The notes under the pieces were generated by a model. The model saw nothing but the letters and a program-made list of their open reading frames with translations, was not told the DNA's origin and did no database searches. Made by a program: the position numbers and the translations under genes. From positions 1 to 64,000 of the forward strand of contig NZ_JALPRJ010000002.1 of NCBI RefSeq assembly GCF_030464885.1: DNA of 64,000 bases. The letters run 5' to 3'. Origin of the DNA: Caballeronia sp. SEWSISQ10-4 2 (lineage in GTDB: Bacteria; Pseudomonadota; Gammaproteobacteria; Burkholderiales; Burkholderiaceae). Below are positions 45,777 through 56,463 of this stretch, in pieces; position 1 is the first letter of the stretch, and each line of letters starts with the position of its first letter.

Positions 45777-46382
45777 CACTTCCCCTCTTACTCTCGTCGC
45801 TACCACGAGCACGCTCGAAAAGCTCGACGACCCACAATGTGAACCGCCCCCTCCTCACTAGCTCACCGCGGCCTTTCTTCACCTGAAACGCTTTCGGAAA
45901 AAAGTGCCAATTTGATTGTTTAATCTCTTAAATCAAGTGTCAAGAAAATTTTGAGATGGTCGTAAAGACGTTGTAAAGACCTCATTTCAAGGGTTTTTCC
46001 CGCTTTGCGCGTATCCCGCCGCACAAGCACGCCATCTTGAAAAGTCGCATAATCGACGCACATGACCAGTACAGCCAGCACGCGGCTGCAAACAGCAGTC
46101 GCAGCAGGTTGCAAGTGCAGGTTGCAGGAACGAGTCACATAGTCAGTCGCAGCGGGGAAAGTGCCCAGGGCAGGCCGCATCCAAGTGGACAATTCGTTTT
46201 TTTAAGAGCTGTGCGATACTGGATTCAACGATGTTTCAAGAGGGCTGGCTTGCGTGACGAGGGCCGGCGGAATTCAGCAAGCGACAGGTTACGCGAAGTG
46301 TGCGGCGACACTGATTCGGCTCTCATAGCGAACGGAGTTTTGGCGAGATGGCGAGCCTGTCCGAGTTGTTTAGAATGGGCGT
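45777..46382. promoter_or_regulatory. cspA-clpS divergent region with csp leader
   Basis: This 606-base region holds the csp promoter and leader on the left. The rest leads to clpS and has no supported coding frame. GCAGG/TTGCAGG-like short repeats occur near 46085-46130 without clear meaning. The clpS promoter was not identified. Confidence 0.45.
45915..45943 (-). promoter_or_regulatory. probable cspA sigma-70 promoter
   Basis: On the minus strand a perfect TTGACA (45938-45943) is followed after 17 bases by AACAAT (45915-45920), four of six matches to the -10. Transcription would begin near 45908 and give a leader of about 130 bases, typical of cold-shock mRNAs. Confidence 0.55.
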
Positions 46383-46697
46383 ATGGCGATCAATCCCAAC
46401 AAGCAGGATGGCACCGTACTGGAGCGGCAGGAACAAAAGCTGAAACAGCCGTCCATGTACAAAGTGGTGCTGCTGAATGACGACTTCACGCCGATGGAAT
46501 TCGTCGTGTTCGTCGTGCAGGAACATTTCAATAAAGATCGTGAGACTGCGACGCAAATCATGCTGAAGGTTCATCGCGAAGGCAGGGGAGTTTGTGGGGT
46601 CTATACGCGGGACATCGCGTCGACCAAAGTTGAGCAAGTTGTTAGCCACGCGAGGCAGGCGGGTCATCCGCTGCAGTGTGTGATGGAGGAAGCATGA
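46383..46697 (+). CDS. clpS: ATP-dependent Clp protease adaptor ClpS
   Basis: ClpS delivers N-end-rule substrates to ClpAP. The 104-residue protein has a flexible N-terminus and the conserved binding-pocket stretch [17 protein letters not shown], then [18 protein letters not shown]. It is coupled to clpA by a four-base ATGA overlap. Confidence 0.96.
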   Translation: MAINPNKQDGTVLERQEQKLKQPSMYKVVLLNDDFTPMEFVVFVVQEHFNKDRETATQIMLKVHREGRGVCGVYTRDIASTKVEQVVSHARQAGHPLQCVMEEA

Positions 46698-48994
46698 TTG
46701 CCCAGGAACTGGAAGTCAGTCTGCACATGGCGTTTATGGAAGCACGTCAGGCGCGGCACGAGTTCATTACGGTCGAGCATCTTTTACTGGCCTTGTTGGA
46801 CAACCCGACCGCGGCTGAAGTGTTGCGCGCATGCGCAGCAAACATCGAAGATTTGCGTCAAAACCTGCGCAATTTCATTCATGACAACACGCCGACCGTG
46901 CCCGGCACGGACGACGTCGATACCCAGCCGACGCTTGGTTTTCAGCGCGTGATTCAGCGCGCGATCATGCACGTGCAATCGACATCGAATGGTAAGAAGG
47001 AAGTGACCGGCGCGAACGTGCTTGTCGCGATCTTCGGTGAAAAGGATTCACATGCGGTCTACTACCTGCAACAGCAGGGTGTGACGCGGCTCGACGTTGT
47101 CAATTTCATCTCGCATGGCATTGCGAAGACGAATTCGGGCGACGCAGCGAAGGCCAGCAGCGACGCGAATCCCGAAGCGGAAGACGCGGCTGCGCAAAAG
47201 GAAACCCCGCTCGCGCAATTCACGCAGAACCTGAACCAGCTCGCAAAGGACGGCAAGATCGATCCGTTGATTGGCCGCGAACTGGAAGTCGAGCGTGTGG
47301 TGCAGGTGCTGTGCCGCCGCAGAAAGAACAATCCGCTGCTGGTCGGTGAGGCTGGCGTGGGTAAAACCGCCATTGCCGAAGGGCTCGCCTGGCGCATTAC
47401 GCGCGGCGAAGTGCCGGATATTCTTGCCGACGCACAGGTTTATTCGCTGGACATGGGCGCGTTGCTGGCCGGTACTAAATACCGTGGTGATTTCGAGCAA
47501 CGCCTCAAGACGGTGCTGAAAGAATTGAAGGAACGCCCGCATGCGGTGCTGTTCATCGATGAAATTCATACGCTGATTGGCGCGGGTGCGGCTTCAGGCG
47601 GCACGCTGGATGCATCGAATCTGCTGAAGCCGGCGTTATCGTCGGGTCAGTTGAAGTGCATCGGTGCGACCACGTTCACGGAATATCGCGGCATCTTCGA
47701 GAAGGACGCGGCGTTGTCGCGTCGTTTCCAGAAGGTCGATGTGGCCGAGCCGACCGTCGAGCAGACCATCGCGATCCTGCGCGGTCTCAAGTCGCGTTTC
47801 GAAGAACATCACGGCGTGAAGTACTCTTCGGGTGCGCTTTCCGCGGCGGCTGAATTGTCGGCACGCTTTATCACGGATCGTCATCTGCCGGACAAGGCCA
47901 TCGACGTCATCGACGAAGCGGGCGCGGCGCAACGCATCCTGCCGAAGTCGAAGCAGAAGAAGACCATCGGCAAGAACGAGATCGAAGAAATCATTTCGAA
48001 GATCGCGCGTGTGCCGGCGCAAAGCGTGTCGCAAGACGATCGCAGCAAGTTGCAGACGCTCGATCGCGACCTGAAGAGCGTGGTGTTCGGTCAGGATCAG
48101 GCTATTGATGCGCTCGCCGCCTCCATCAAGATGGCGCGGGCGGGTCTCGGCAAGACGGACAAGCCGATCGGCGCGTTCCTGTTCTCGGGTCCGACAGGTG
48201 TCGGCAAGACGGAAGTCGCGAAGCAACTGGCGTTCACGCTGGGTATCGAATTGCTGCGCTTCGACATGTCCGAGTACATGGAACGTCATGCGGTGAGCCG
48301 GCTGATCGGTGCGCCGCCGGGATATGTCGGTTTCGATCAAGGTGGTTTGCTGACCGAAGCCGTCACGAAGAAGCCGCATTGCGTGCTGTTGCTCGACGAA
48401 ATCGAAAAAGCGCATCCGGATATCTACAACGTGCTGCTGCAGGTCATGGACCACGGCACGCTGACCGACAACAACGGTCGCAAGGCGGATTTCCGCAACG
48501 TCATCATCATCATGACGACGAACGCGGGCGCCGAAGCGATGCAGAAGTCGGTGATCGGTTTCACGAATCGTCGGGAAACCGGCGACGAAATGGCCGATAT
48601 CAAGCGGATGTTCACGCCTGAGTTCCGGAACCGTCTGGACCAGATCATCAGTTTCCGTTCGCTCGATGAGGAAATCATCATGCGTGTGGTCGACAAGTTC
48701 CTGATGCAACTGGAAGATCAGTTGCATGAGAAGAAGGTCGACGCGGTCTTTACCGACGGCTTGCGCGCGCATCTGGCGAAGCACGGTTTCGACCCGCTGA
48801 TGGGTGCGCGTCCAATGCAGCGCCTGATTCAGGACACGATCCGTCGTGCGTTGGCGGACGAGCTGTTGTTCGGCAAGCTGATGTCAGGCGGTCGCGTAAC
48901 GGTGGACGTGGACGAGAACGACAAGGTCGCGCTCACGTTCGACGAAAGTCCGGTGCCGCGCAATCCGAATCCGGAAGCGGTCGAGGTGGAGTAA
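46694..48994 (+). CDS. clpA: ATP-dependent Clp protease ATP-binding subunit ClpA
   Basis: ClpA is the AAA+ unfoldase partnering ClpP. At 766 residues it has the N-domain ([20 protein letters not shown]), then D1 with Walker A GEAGVGKT and Walker [11 protein letters not shown], and D2 with GPTGVGKTE and [12 protein letters not shown]. No ClpB-type middle domain is present. The ATG at 46694 has GGAGGA upstream and overlaps clpS. Two hairpins follow the stop. Confidence 0.97.
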   Translation: MIAQELEVSLHMAFMEARQARHEFITVEHLLLALLDNPTAAEVLRACAANIEDLRQNLRNFIHDNTPTVPGTDDVDTQPTLGFQRVIQRAIMHVQSTSNGKKEVTGANVLVAIFGEKDSHAVYYLQQQGVTRLDVVNFISHGIAKTNSGDAAKASSDANPEAEDAAAQKETPLAQFTQNLNQLAKDGKIDPLIGRELEVERVVQVLCRRRKNNPLLVGEAGVGKTAIAEGLAWRITRGEVPDILADAQVYSLDMGALLAGTKYRGDFEQRLKTVLKELKERPHAVLFIDEIHTLIGAGAASGGTLDASNLLKPALSSGQLKCIGATTFTEYRGIFEKDAALSRRFQKVDVAEPTVEQTIAILRGLKSRFEEHHGVKYSSGALSAAAELSARFITDRHLPDKAIDVIDEAGAAQRILPKSKQKKTIGKNEIEEIISKIARVPAQSVSQDDRSKLQTLDRDLKSVVFGQDQAIDALAASIKMARAGLGKTDKPIGAFLFSGPTGVGKTEVAKQLAFTLGIELLRFDMSEYMERHAVSRLIGAPPGYVGFDQGGLLTEAVTKKPHCVLLLDEIEKAHPDIYNVLLQVMDHGTLTDNNGRKADFRNVIIIMTTNAGAEAMQKSVIGFTNRRETGDEMADIKRMFTPEFRNRLDQIISFRSLDEEIIMRVVDKFLMQLEDQLHEKKVDAVFTDGLRAHLAKHGFDPLMGARPMQRLIQDTIRRALADELLFGKLMSGGRVTVDVDENDKVALTFDESPVPRNPNPEAVEVE

Positions 48995-49023
48995 CCGGTC
49001 AGGCTTAGCGATGACTGAAGTCA

Positions 49024-49050
49024 GATGACACACGCTTGAGGTGTGTCATC
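49024..49050 (+). other. first hairpin after clpA
   Basis: Perfect 10-bp stem GATGACACAC/GTGTGTCATC, loop GCTTGAG, directly before the GC-rich terminator. It has no T-run and may protect the mRNA 3' end or assist termination. Confidence 0.55.
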
Positions 49051-49055
49051 ATCGG

Positions 49056-49097
49056 CGAGGCGGCGCGGGGAAGTTTCCCGCGCCGCCTCGCTTTTTT
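49056..49097 (+). terminator. clpSA terminator
   Basis: A perfect 14-bp GC-rich stem (arm CGAGGCGGCGCGGG) with a 7-base loop is followed by six T. Confidence 0.93.
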
Positions 49098-49132
49098 GCG
49101 TCTGCGTTCGTTGCGGATAATGACTTCAAGAA

Positions 49133-50512
49133 GTGGATTTGAGCTTTAAACCGGGTTCGTTCGAGACCATTGTCGAACGGGAGAAGGGGCTTCACCGGAG
49201 TTTGACCGCCGGACAGATGTCGATGATCGCTATTGGCGGGGCGATTGGAACGGGGCTATTTTTAGGCAGCGGTTTTGCGATCGGGTTTGCCGGGCCGAGT
49301 GTGTTGGTGAGCTATGCGATCGGCGCGCTGATTGCGTTGTTGCTGATGGGTGCGCTGGCTGAGATGACCGTCGCGCATCCCACTTCCGGAACGTTCGGTG
49401 CGTACGCCGAGTTTTATATCGGGCCGCTCGCCGGATTTCTCGTGCGATACGCGTACTGGTCCGCTGTCGTGTTCGCGGTCGGCACCGAGGCCAGCGCGGT
49501 CGCCGTGTTCATGAAGTACTGGTTCGCGAACGTGCCGGGCTGGTACTGGATCGTCGGGTTTTCCGCTGCGCTGATTGCCGTGAACGCCGCGAGCGTCAAG
49601 GTGTACGGCGTGATCGAATACGCGTTTTCGATGCTGAAGATCGTGGCGATCGTCGCGTTCATTCTGCTCGGTGCGGTGTTCGTGTACGGCGCGCCGGTAT
49701 CGTCGGGCGTCGGGCTGAATAACTTCACGGCGCACGGCGGGTTCTTTCCGCACGGTGTGAAGGGCATGTGGTTCGCGGTGATCGTCTCCATTTTCAGCTA
49801 CCTGAACATCGAGACGATTGCCGTTGCGGCTGGTGAAGCGCGCGATCCTCAACGCGCCGTGGCCAAGGCCTTTCGCTCGACCGTATTCCGGCTCGTGCTT
49901 TTCTATCTGCTCACACTGGCGCTGATGCTCGCAATTGTCCCGTGGACGCAGGCGAGCACCGACGAAAGCCCATTCGTCAAAGTCATGGCAGCCACGCATG
50001 TCCCGTTCGCTGCGGGCGTGATCAATTTCGTGGTGCTTGTCGCGGCGCTTTCCGCGATGAACAGCCAGCTCTACATCACCACGCGCATGATGTTCAGCCT
50101 CTCACGAGCGGGCTACGCGCTGGCGCGTTTCGGGCGTTTGAGCGCGAATGGCGTGCCGACGGTCGCGCTGTCGCTGTCCACTATCGGCATTGCGCTTGCA
50201 ACCATCCTCACCGCGTTCTGACCGGCGATGGCGTTCGGTTTGATGATGTCGCTGGCCATTTTCGGCGCGATGTTCGCCTGGCTGATGATCTTCGTCACGC
50301 ACCTCTTTTTCCGCGCTCGCTACGACGGACCAGCGTTGTCGTTCCGGATGGTGCTGCACCCGTTCGGAAGCTTACTTGGCGCGGGTTTGATGGCGGCGAT
50401 CATGATCACCACCGCCTTCACGAACGAGTTCCGCATGACGCTCGTCTACGGCCTGGCGTTCATGGTCGCTCTCGTCGCGACCTACCTGGTCTGGTATCGG
50501 AAACGCGGGTAA
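49133..50512 (+). pseudogene. amino-acid permease interrupted by an in-frame TGA
   Basis: An APC-superfamily (AAT-type) permease: N-terminal LTAGQMSMIAIGGAIGTGLFLGSG, AGEARDP loop, about nine helices, then TGA at 50219-50221 after LTAF. In the same frame the protein continues (MAFGLMMSLAIFGAMFAWLMI) for about 97 more codons to TAA at 50512, supplying the last helices and a normal total near 459 residues. A point change is thus sufficient. The GTG start is a guess. The truncated product lacks its last helices and is probably inactive unless TGA is read through or is a sequencing error. Confidence 0.8.
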
Positions 50513-50585
50513 ACACCGAGCACGAAGTTCTTTGCTTGTCTTTCGTTTCGAAACTAAAATTTTTCTAAACGAAAATTCCAAGGCG

Positions 50586-51401
50586 GTGTTGCTCGTGTTG
50601 GCTAACAAGAATTCGCTTCATCGGCGTCTGCGTATCGTCGAACTTGTCCGCAAGCGCGGTGAAGTATCGGTCGACGAACTCGCCTCGGTGTTCGACGTCT
50701 CCAGCGTGACGATCCGCTCGGATCTGAACTATCTGGAGCAGCAGCGCTACCTCATTCGTGCGTTTGGGAAAGCGCGATATGTGGCGCAGCGGCCGGGCGA
50801 AAATTTGCTCACCGCAGTTCCGCCGAGCGCGACGCGGCAGGCTGCGGATATGGCCATCGCCCGGATGGCGGCGGATTTCATCGATGACCACGCGTCTGTG
50901 TTTATCGGCGCGGGTCTGATCACGCACAAGCTGGCGCCGCTGCTCGCCGATCGCGCGAACCTCGCACTGACGCTTAACGACATTGCGATGGTGCCGACCG
51001 TTCAGCGTTTCATGCGCTGCGAATTGCGTCTCACCGGCGGTTCGCTCGACGACGATTCCACTGTGCTGCTCGGGCCGGACGCCGAGCGCTCGCTTTCGGC
51101 GTTGTCACTGGATCTGGCGATGCTGGAAGCAAGCGGCATTGATCGCGACGGCAATTTGCTGTGCACCGATCCGCGTCTGGCGGAAGTGTTCAAAGCCGCG
51201 CTGAAGAACGCCAAACGCAGCGTCGTGGTGGCTTACCAGCCGGCGCTGCAAGGCGAAGGCGAGGTCTTCTGCCACGTAAGCCGCTTGGGTGGACTGGTGC
51301 TAGATGACGCCATCGATCCGCCCACACTCGATCTGATTCTCAAGGCCGGACTGGATGTGCATCGGCGGGAAGAAGGGATTCTCGAATTTCGTAGTCAGTG
51401 A
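50586..51401 (+). CDS. DeoR-family transcriptional regulator of the tagatose unit
   Basis: About 271 residues: an N-terminal DeoR helix-turn-helix (RRLRIVELVRKRGEVSVDEL, then SVTIRSDLNYLEQQ) and a sugar-phosphate sensor domain of the DeoRC type (FIGAGLITHKLAPLL). The start is uncertain among GTG 50586, GTG 50595 and TTG 50598; AAGG just upstream favours the first. It precedes the kinase and GatZ-like genes on the same strand, so tagatose 6-phosphate or a related sugar phosphate is the likely effector. Confidence 0.85.
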   Translation: MLLVLANKNSLHRRLRIVELVRKRGEVSVDELASVFDVSSVTIRSDLNYLEQQRYLIRAFGKARYVAQRPGENLLTAVPPSATRQAADMAIARMAADFIDDHASVFIGAGLITHKLAPLLADRANLALTLNDIAMVPTVQRFMRCELRLTGGSLDDDSTVLLGPDAERSLSALSLDLAMLEASGIDRDGNLLCTDPRLAEVFKAALKNAKRSVVVAYQPALQGEGEVFCHVSRLGGLVLDDAIDPPTLDLILKAGLDVHRREEGILEFRSQ

Positions 51402-51437
51402 TCTTCATTTCGTATTTCTATCAAACGAAGAAACATC

Positions 51438-52409
51438 ATGCCTAACTCAAACGCTGTTCCCTCCAGGCCCGGCACTATCGTCGCGATGGGCGAGATCCTC
51501 GTCGAAATCATGGCAACGCGTGTAGGCCAGCGCTTTAGCGAACCGGGCACGCTCATTGGCCCTTTCGCGAGCGGTGCGCCGGCGATTTTCATCGATCAGG
51601 TCGCGAAACTCGGCAGCCCGTGCGCGATGATCGGATGCGTTGGCGATGACGATTTCGGCGTGCTCAACGTCGAGCGGTTGCGCGGCGACGGTGTGGATGT
51701 GTCCGGCATCGCGGTGCTGAAAGATGCGACTACAGGCAGCGCGTTCGTCACGTATCGCGAGGACGGCGATCGCGATTTCATCTACAACATTACGAACAGC
51801 GCGTCGGCGCAGTTATCGGTGGCGAATCTGCGGGACGACTTGCTCTCGAAGTGCGGCACTTTCCACGTGATGGGGTCGTCGCTGTTCTCGTTTCGTATTA
51901 TTGAGGCGATGAAGCGGGCTATCGAAACGGTGAAAACGAATGGCGGCACGGTGAGTTTCGATCCGAATATCCGCAAGGAAATGCTGCGGATTCCGGAGAT
52001 GCGCGATGCGCTCGATTTCATCCTCGACTACACCGATATCTTCCTGCCAAGCGGTCATGAAGTGACCTTGCTCGCCAGTGCGACGTCGGAGCGCGGGGCG
52101 ATCGATGAACTGCTCAAGCGCGGCGTAAAAGAAGTGGTCGTGAAGCGCGGCGCGCAAGGCTGCAGTTTCTTCGATGCCAACGGCGAGACGCATCGGTCCG
52201 CGTTCAAGGTGCAGGAACTCGATCCGACCGGCGCGGGCGATTGCTTCGGCGCGACATACATCAGTTGCCGCGCGCAGGGCATGGACGTGGATACGTCGCT
52301 TAAATACGCATGCGCAAGCGGCGCGCGTGCAGTTGGCGTAAAAGGCCCGATGGAAGGCACGGCGACGTTCGCCCAACTCGATACGTTCCTGCAATCAGCC
52401 ACGGAGTGA
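51438..52409 (+). CDS. tagK: PfkB-family sugar kinase, tagatose kinase-like
   Basis: A 323-residue ribokinase-fold kinase. The anion-hole motif is DPTGAGDCFGATY near the C-terminus, with GCVGDDDFG at the front and FDPNIRKEML in the middle. A GatZ-like partner follows 5 bases after the stop. The pairing matches TagK of Agrobacterium, which phosphorylates D-tagatose to D-tagatose 6-phosphate. A general fructose or ketose kinase cannot be excluded by sequence alone; the symbol rests on context. Confidence 0.8.
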   Translation: MPNSNAVPSRPGTIVAMGEILVEIMATRVGQRFSEPGTLIGPFASGAPAIFIDQVAKLGSPCAMIGCVGDDDFGVLNVERLRGDGVDVSGIAVLKDATTGSAFVTYREDGDRDFIYNITNSASAQLSVANLRDDLLSKCGTFHVMGSSLFSFRIIEAMKRAIETVKTNGGTVSFDPNIRKEMLRIPEMRDALDFILDYTDIFLPSGHEVTLLASATSERGAIDELLKRGVKEVVVKRGAQGCSFFDANGETHRSAFKVQELDPTGAGDCFGATYISCRAQGMDVDTSLKYACASGARAVGVKGPMEGTATFAQLDTFLQSATE

Positions 52410-52413
52410 ACTC

Positions 52414-53697
52414 ATGAACTCGATCGTCTCGCGTTTGAGCAATGCGCATCCGGCGTCGGCATGGATGACCGGCATCTATTCGATTTGCTCGGCGCATCCG
52501 TGGGTGCTGGAAGCGGCCATGCGACAGGCGCTGGAAGACGAGACGCCGTTGCTGATCGAATCGACATCGAATCAGGTCGATCAGCACGGCGGTTATACGG
52601 GCATGAAGCCGGCGGATTTCGTGGACTTCGTTCGTTCGATTGCCGCGCGCGTCGGATTCCCGCATGAGCATCTGATTCTCGGCGGCGATCATCTTGGTCC
52701 GAATGCCTGGCGTCACCTTCCCGCTGACGAAGCCATGCAACGCGCCGATGCATTGATCGACGCATACGCATCGGCGGGATTCGCGAAGATTCACCTCGAT
52801 ACCAGCATGTCCTGCGCCGATGATCCTGATGGGTTATCTGATGCGGTTGTTGCTGCACGCGCCGCGCGCTTGTGCGCAGTCGCCGAGGCGGCGGTGAAGC
52901 GGGCTGGCCTTGGCGTTAGCCCTGTATATGTGATCGGCACCGAAGTACCCGTGCCGGGTGGCGCTGCGGAAGCGCTGGACATGGTGGAACCGACCTCGCG
53001 TGAAGCGGCGATTGAAACGGCTTTAGTCCACAAAAAGGCGTGGCAAGAACACGGGGTTCAAGCCGCATGGCCGCGAGTGATTGCGCTTGTCGTGCAGCCC
53101 GGTGTGGAGTTCGATCACACGAAGGTGATCGACTATGTGCCGGCACGCGCCGAGTCGTTGAAGAGCGCTTTGGACAATCTGCACGGCATGGTCTTTGAGG
53201 CGCATTCCACCGATTACCAGACGCCCGAAGCGCTGAGCGCGTTGGTCCGCGATGGCTTTCGCATTCTCAAAGTGGGTCCGGGCGTGACGTTCGCGTTGCG
53301 CGAGGCGCTGTACGCATTGGCCGACATGGAGACAGAGTTGCTCGATGCCGATACGCGTTCCAATCTGCGCGACGTGGTTGAGCGCGTGATGCTTGCGAAG
53401 CCAGGGCATTGGGAAAAGTACTATCACGGCGATGCCGAACAGCAACGCGTGCTACGCACCTACAGCTATAGCGACCGCGTGCGCTATTACTGGGCCGATG
53501 CGGAGATCGGCGCGACGGCTCAGAAGCTGCTCGACAACCTCGCCGCGCTTAAGATCCCCGAGAACCTGCTGAGTCAGTTCCTACCCGATCAATATTGGGC
53601 AGTACGACGCGGCCAGTTAGCGAACGAGCCGCTCGCGCTGGTGCAGGATCGCGTGCGGCAGGTTATTCGAACGTACGCGGCGGCGTGCCGCGCATAA
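52414..53697 (+). CDS. tagE: GatZ/KbaZ-family protein, probable D-tagatose 6-phosphate 4-epimerase
   Basis: A 427-residue TIM-barrel protein with GatZ/KbaZ signatures: SICSAHPWVLEAAM, ESTSNQVDQHGGYTGM, GGDHLGPNAWR and EAHSTDYQT. In enterics these are the non-catalytic subunits of tagatose-bisphosphate aldolase. No GatY partner is here, and in Agrobacterium relatives without GatY act as D-tagatose 6-phosphate 4-epimerase (TagE), giving fructose 6-phosphate. The upstream PfkB kinase supports that role. GGAG overlapping the kinase stop serves as ribosome site, so both are co-translated. Confidence 0.8.
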   Translation: MNSIVSRLSNAHPASAWMTGIYSICSAHPWVLEAAMRQALEDETPLLIESTSNQVDQHGGYTGMKPADFVDFVRSIAARVGFPHEHLILGGDHLGPNAWRHLPADEAMQRADALIDAYASAGFAKIHLDTSMSCADDPDGLSDAVVAARAARLCAVAEAAVKRAGLGVSPVYVIGTEVPVPGGAAEALDMVEPTSREAAIETALVHKKAWQEHGVQAAWPRVIALVVQPGVEFDHTKVIDYVPARAESLKSALDNLHGMVFEAHSTDYQTPEALSALVRDGFRILKVGPGVTFALREALYALADMETELLDADTRSNLRDVVERVMLAKPGHWEKYYHGDAEQQRVLRTYSYSDRVRYYWADAEIGATAQKLLDNLAALKIPENLLSQFLPDQYWAVRRGQLANEPLALVQDRVRQVIRTYAAACRA

Positions 53698-53713
53698 CGC
53701 TTGAGGCTGAAGC

Positions 53714-54160
53714 TCAGTGTTTGCCCGTGCTGCCGAAACCACCGTCGCCGCGCTCGCTTTGAGCGAAGTCATCGACGATATTAAACGTCGCTTGCACCAC
53801 CGGCACGATCACCAGTTGTGCGAGGCGTTCAAGCGGATTCAGCGTGAACGCGGTCGCTCCGCGATTCCACGTCGAGATCATCAACTGGCCTTGATAATCC
53901 GAGTCGATCAATCCGACCAGATTTCCCAGCACCACGCCGTGCTTATGACCGAGCCCCGAGCGCGGCAGGATCAACGCCGCATAACCCGGATCTTCGAGAT
54001 GAATCGCCAGGCCCGTAGGTACCAGCGTCGTCTGGCCGGGTTCGAGCGTGATGGCTTCGTCCAGGCACGCACGCAAGTCGAGCCCGGCGCTGCCGGTGGT
54101 AGCGTAGGCGGGCAGGTAGTCGCGCATGCGCGCATCGAGGATCTTGATGTCGAGTTTCAT
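53714..54160 (-). CDS. dut: dUTP diphosphatase
   Basis: A 148-residue trimeric dUTPase that hydrolyses dUTP to dUMP and PPi. Motifs are GSAGLDLRA (1), [15 protein letters not shown] (2-3 region), GLIDSDYQG (3) and the C-terminal [11 protein letters not shown] (5). It overlaps the stop of the flavin oxidoreductase by four bases, and ends 16 bases from the converging tagatose gene. Confidence 0.97.
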   Translation of the reverse strand: MKLDIKILDARMRDYLPAYATTGSAGLDLRACLDEAITLEPGQTTLVPTGLAIHLEDPGYAALILPRSGLGHKHGVVLGNLVGLIDSDYQGQLMISTWNRGATAFTLNPLERLAQLVIVPVVQATFNIVDDFAQSERGDGGFGSTGKH

Positions 54161-55170
54161 GGGTTCTGTTTGTTGAGTTCGAAGGCTTTAGCCAGCAGTT
54201 CATACGAGCGCATGCGCGCCGGGTAACTTCCCGCAACGGTCAGCACGATCAGTTCGTCGGCGTCGAAGCGTTGTTGGAGTTCATGCAATTGTTCAGTCAC
54301 GCGTTCCGGCGTGCCAATAATGCTGCGGCTTTTTTCCCGCGCAATCACATTCAGTTCGCGTTCTCCGAACGCCTGATTCGCTCCCTGGGCAATCGACGGA
54401 ATCGGCATATTGAGCCCATATGCCATCTGCACACGACGTAAATCGACAGCGCGTTCCAGAGCCGCGGCTTCCGTTTCGGTATCGGCGCAAATCACGAACA
54501 CGGCTGCTGCAAGATAAGGCTTCGAGCCATTGCGCGACACAAACCGCTCGCGATAAGCCTCTGCCACCGTGTGTCCATACTGCGCGTTAATAAAATGCGC
54601 GAACGCGAAACGAATGCCGAGTTGCGCCGCGAGCAAACCGCCGAAATCGCTGGAACCGAGCATCCACAACTCGGGACGCGTGGCAATTTCCGGCTGCAGC
54701 AACACGCCGTGCGCGAGGTGATCTTTGGGGAGCGTGCCGTCGAACAGACCGACGAGTTCACCGACTTGCTGCGGGAAAATATCGCCGCGATTGTAGTCGC
54801 CTGCGGCCACCGCTTGTGCGGTACGCATATCGCCGCCGGGCGCACGACCAACGCCCAGATCCACGCGATTCGGGAACAGCGCTTCGAGCATCAGGAATTG
54901 CTCGGCCACCTTGAACGAGCTGTAGTAGGGCAGCATGACGCCGCCCGAACCGATCCGGATCTGCTTCGTAATACTGCCGATTCGCGCGAGCAACACTTCC
55001 GGACAAGGATTCGATACGCCGCGCAAACCGTGATGCTCGGCGCACCAGTACCGCGTGTAGCCGAGGTCATCCGCGAGGCGCGCGAGATCAAGCGTGGCCG
55101 CGATGGCATCCGCGGTGCTATGGCCGTGAATGACTGGCGTTTGATCGAGTACGGAGAGTTTCGTCGTCAT
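54157..55170 (-). CDS. luciferase-like flavin-dependent oxidoreductase
   Basis: A 337-residue protein of the LLM-class bacterial luciferase-like fold (MsnO8/YhbW-like): LSVLDQTPV at the start, CAEHHG ([11 protein letters not shown]), [12 protein letters not shown] and [12 protein letters not shown]. It probably uses FMNH2 for an unknown monooxygenation. It sits between coaBC and dut and overlaps dut, so it has been added to that conserved run. Substrate unknown. Confidence 0.9.
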   Translation of the reverse strand: MTTKLSVLDQTPVIHGHSTADAIAATLDLARLADDLGYTRYWCAEHHGLRGVSNPCPEVLLARIGSITKQIRIGSGGVMLPYYSSFKVAEQFLMLEALFPNRVDLGVGRAPGGDMRTAQAVAAGDYNRGDIFPQQVGELVGLFDGTLPKDHLAHGVLLQPEIATRPELWMLGSSDFGGLLAAQLGIRFAFAHFINAQYGHTVAEAYRERFVSRNGSKPYLAAAVFVICADTETEAAALERAVDLRRVQMAYGLNMPIPSIAQGANQAFGERELNVIAREKSRSIIGTPERVTEQLHELQQRFDADELIVLTVAGSYPARMRSYELLAKAFELNKQNP

Positions 55171-55203
55171 GGTCTCGGCAATGAGCTAGGCTAAGCCAGG
55201 AGG

Positions 55204-56442
55204 CTAAGACAGCAGCGAACCGCCGCGCGGCGCCCGCTTTGCAATCTCGCCGATCAGCAACTTCGCCAGCAGCTTTTTATCGGCGCGAGGCAGGCGCGTG
55301 ATACCCGATGCCTCAAACAGCACGACCTCGTTGTCGTCGAGGCCGAACGTAAGCGGCCCGAGATTGCCGATCAGCAGCGGCACGTTCTTGCGCGCGCGTT
55401 TTTCCTCGCCATGTACTTCGAGATCGCCGCTTTCCGCCGCGAAGCCGACGCAATACGGCGGGTTCGGCAAATGTGCGACGGTCGCGAGAATGTCGGGGTT
55501 TTCGACGAACGTGAAGGTCGGCATCGGCTGGTTGGCCGTCTTCTTGATCTTGTGCTCGCTCAAGTGATCGACGCGCCAGTCGGCGACCGCCGCCACTGCG
55601 ATGAAGATGTCCGCATCGGGCGTGGCGTGCAGCACGGCGTCATGCATCTGCTGTGCGGTCTGCACATCTTCGCGATACACGCCCCAAGGCGTTTCCAGCG
55701 CGACCGGGCCGGCCACAAGATGCACGTCCGCGCCGGCCTGAGCCGCCGCCCGCGCCAGCGCGAAGCCCATCTTGCCGGACGAACGATTCGTAATTCCACG
55801 CACGGGATCGAGCGGTTCGAAGGTCGGGCCGGCCGTAATCAATACGCGATGTCCTTGCAGGATCTTCGGCTGGAAGAACGCGCAGATCGCTTCGAATGTT
55901 GCCGATGCTTCCAGCATCCGGCCATCGCCTACTTCACCGCACGCTTGTGCGCCCGAATCGGGTCCCAGCACTTGCACGCCATCGCCACGCAGTTGCGCGA
56001 CGTTGCGTTGCGTCGCCGGGTTCTGCCACATCTGGCGGTTCATCGCGGGCACGACGAGCAACGGGCAATCGCGCGCCACGCAGAGCGTGGAGAGCAGGTC
56101 GTCGCAATTGCCATGCGCGAGCTTGGCGATGAAGTCGGTGGAGGCGGGCGCGATCACGATCGCATCGGCTTCACGCGACAGATCGATGTGCGCCATGTTG
56201 TTGGCGATCCGCGCGTCCCATTGCGATGTGTACACGGGACGGCCGGACAGCGCCTGCATGGTGACGGGCGTGATGAATTGCGTGGCGGCGTCGGTCATGA
56301 CGATCTGCACCGTCGCGCCGGCTTTCACCAGCAAACGTGTGAGTTCGGCGATCTTGTAGCACGCGATACCCCCCGACAGGCCCAGTACGAGGTGTTTTCC
56401 TGCGAGTTCTGCGTTATCCAAACCTGCCTCCGTACTCGTCAC
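55204..56442 (-). CDS. coaBC: phosphopantothenoylcysteine decarboxylase/phosphopantothenate-cysteine ligase
   Basis: A 412-residue bifunctional coenzyme A synthesis enzyme. The N-terminal FMN decarboxylase domain has LGLSGGIACYK, PASTDFIAKLAHG and the PAMNRQMW loop. The C-terminal ligase domain has ITAGPTFEPLDPVRGITN and SSGKMG. The GTG given lacks a good ribosome site; a TTG at 56419-56421 preceded by GGAGGCAGG may be the true start, seven codons shorter. It follows lspA by 21 bases. Confidence 0.93.
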   Translation of the reverse strand: MTSTEAGLDNAELAGKHLVLGLSGGIACYKIAELTRLLVKAGATVQIVMTDAATQFITPVTMQALSGRPVYTSQWDARIANNMAHIDLSREADAIVIAPASTDFIAKLAHGNCDDLLSTLCVARDCPLLVVPAMNRQMWQNPATQRNVAQLRGDGVQVLGPDSGAQACGEVGDGRMLEASATFEAICAFFQPKILQGHRVLITAGPTFEPLDPVRGITNRSSGKMGFALARAAAQAGADVHLVAGPVALETPWGVYREDVQTAQQMHDAVLHATPDADIFIAVAAVADWRVDHLSEHKIKKTANQPMPTFTFVENPDILATVAHLPNPPYCVGFAAESGDLEVHGEEKRARKNVPLLIGNLGPLTFGLDDNEVVLFEASGITRLPRADKKLLAKLLIGEIAKRAPRGGSLLS

Positions 56443-56463
56443 GGCTCAGCCGCTCTTCAACAA

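Noticed and set aside
47636-48784. 382-codon frame antisense to clpA
   Set aside because: Same reason; no start signal and no recognisable domain.
50219-50221. TGA in the permease as selenocysteine
   Set aside because: No selenoprotein role in this family and no SECIS-like hairpin was evident after it.
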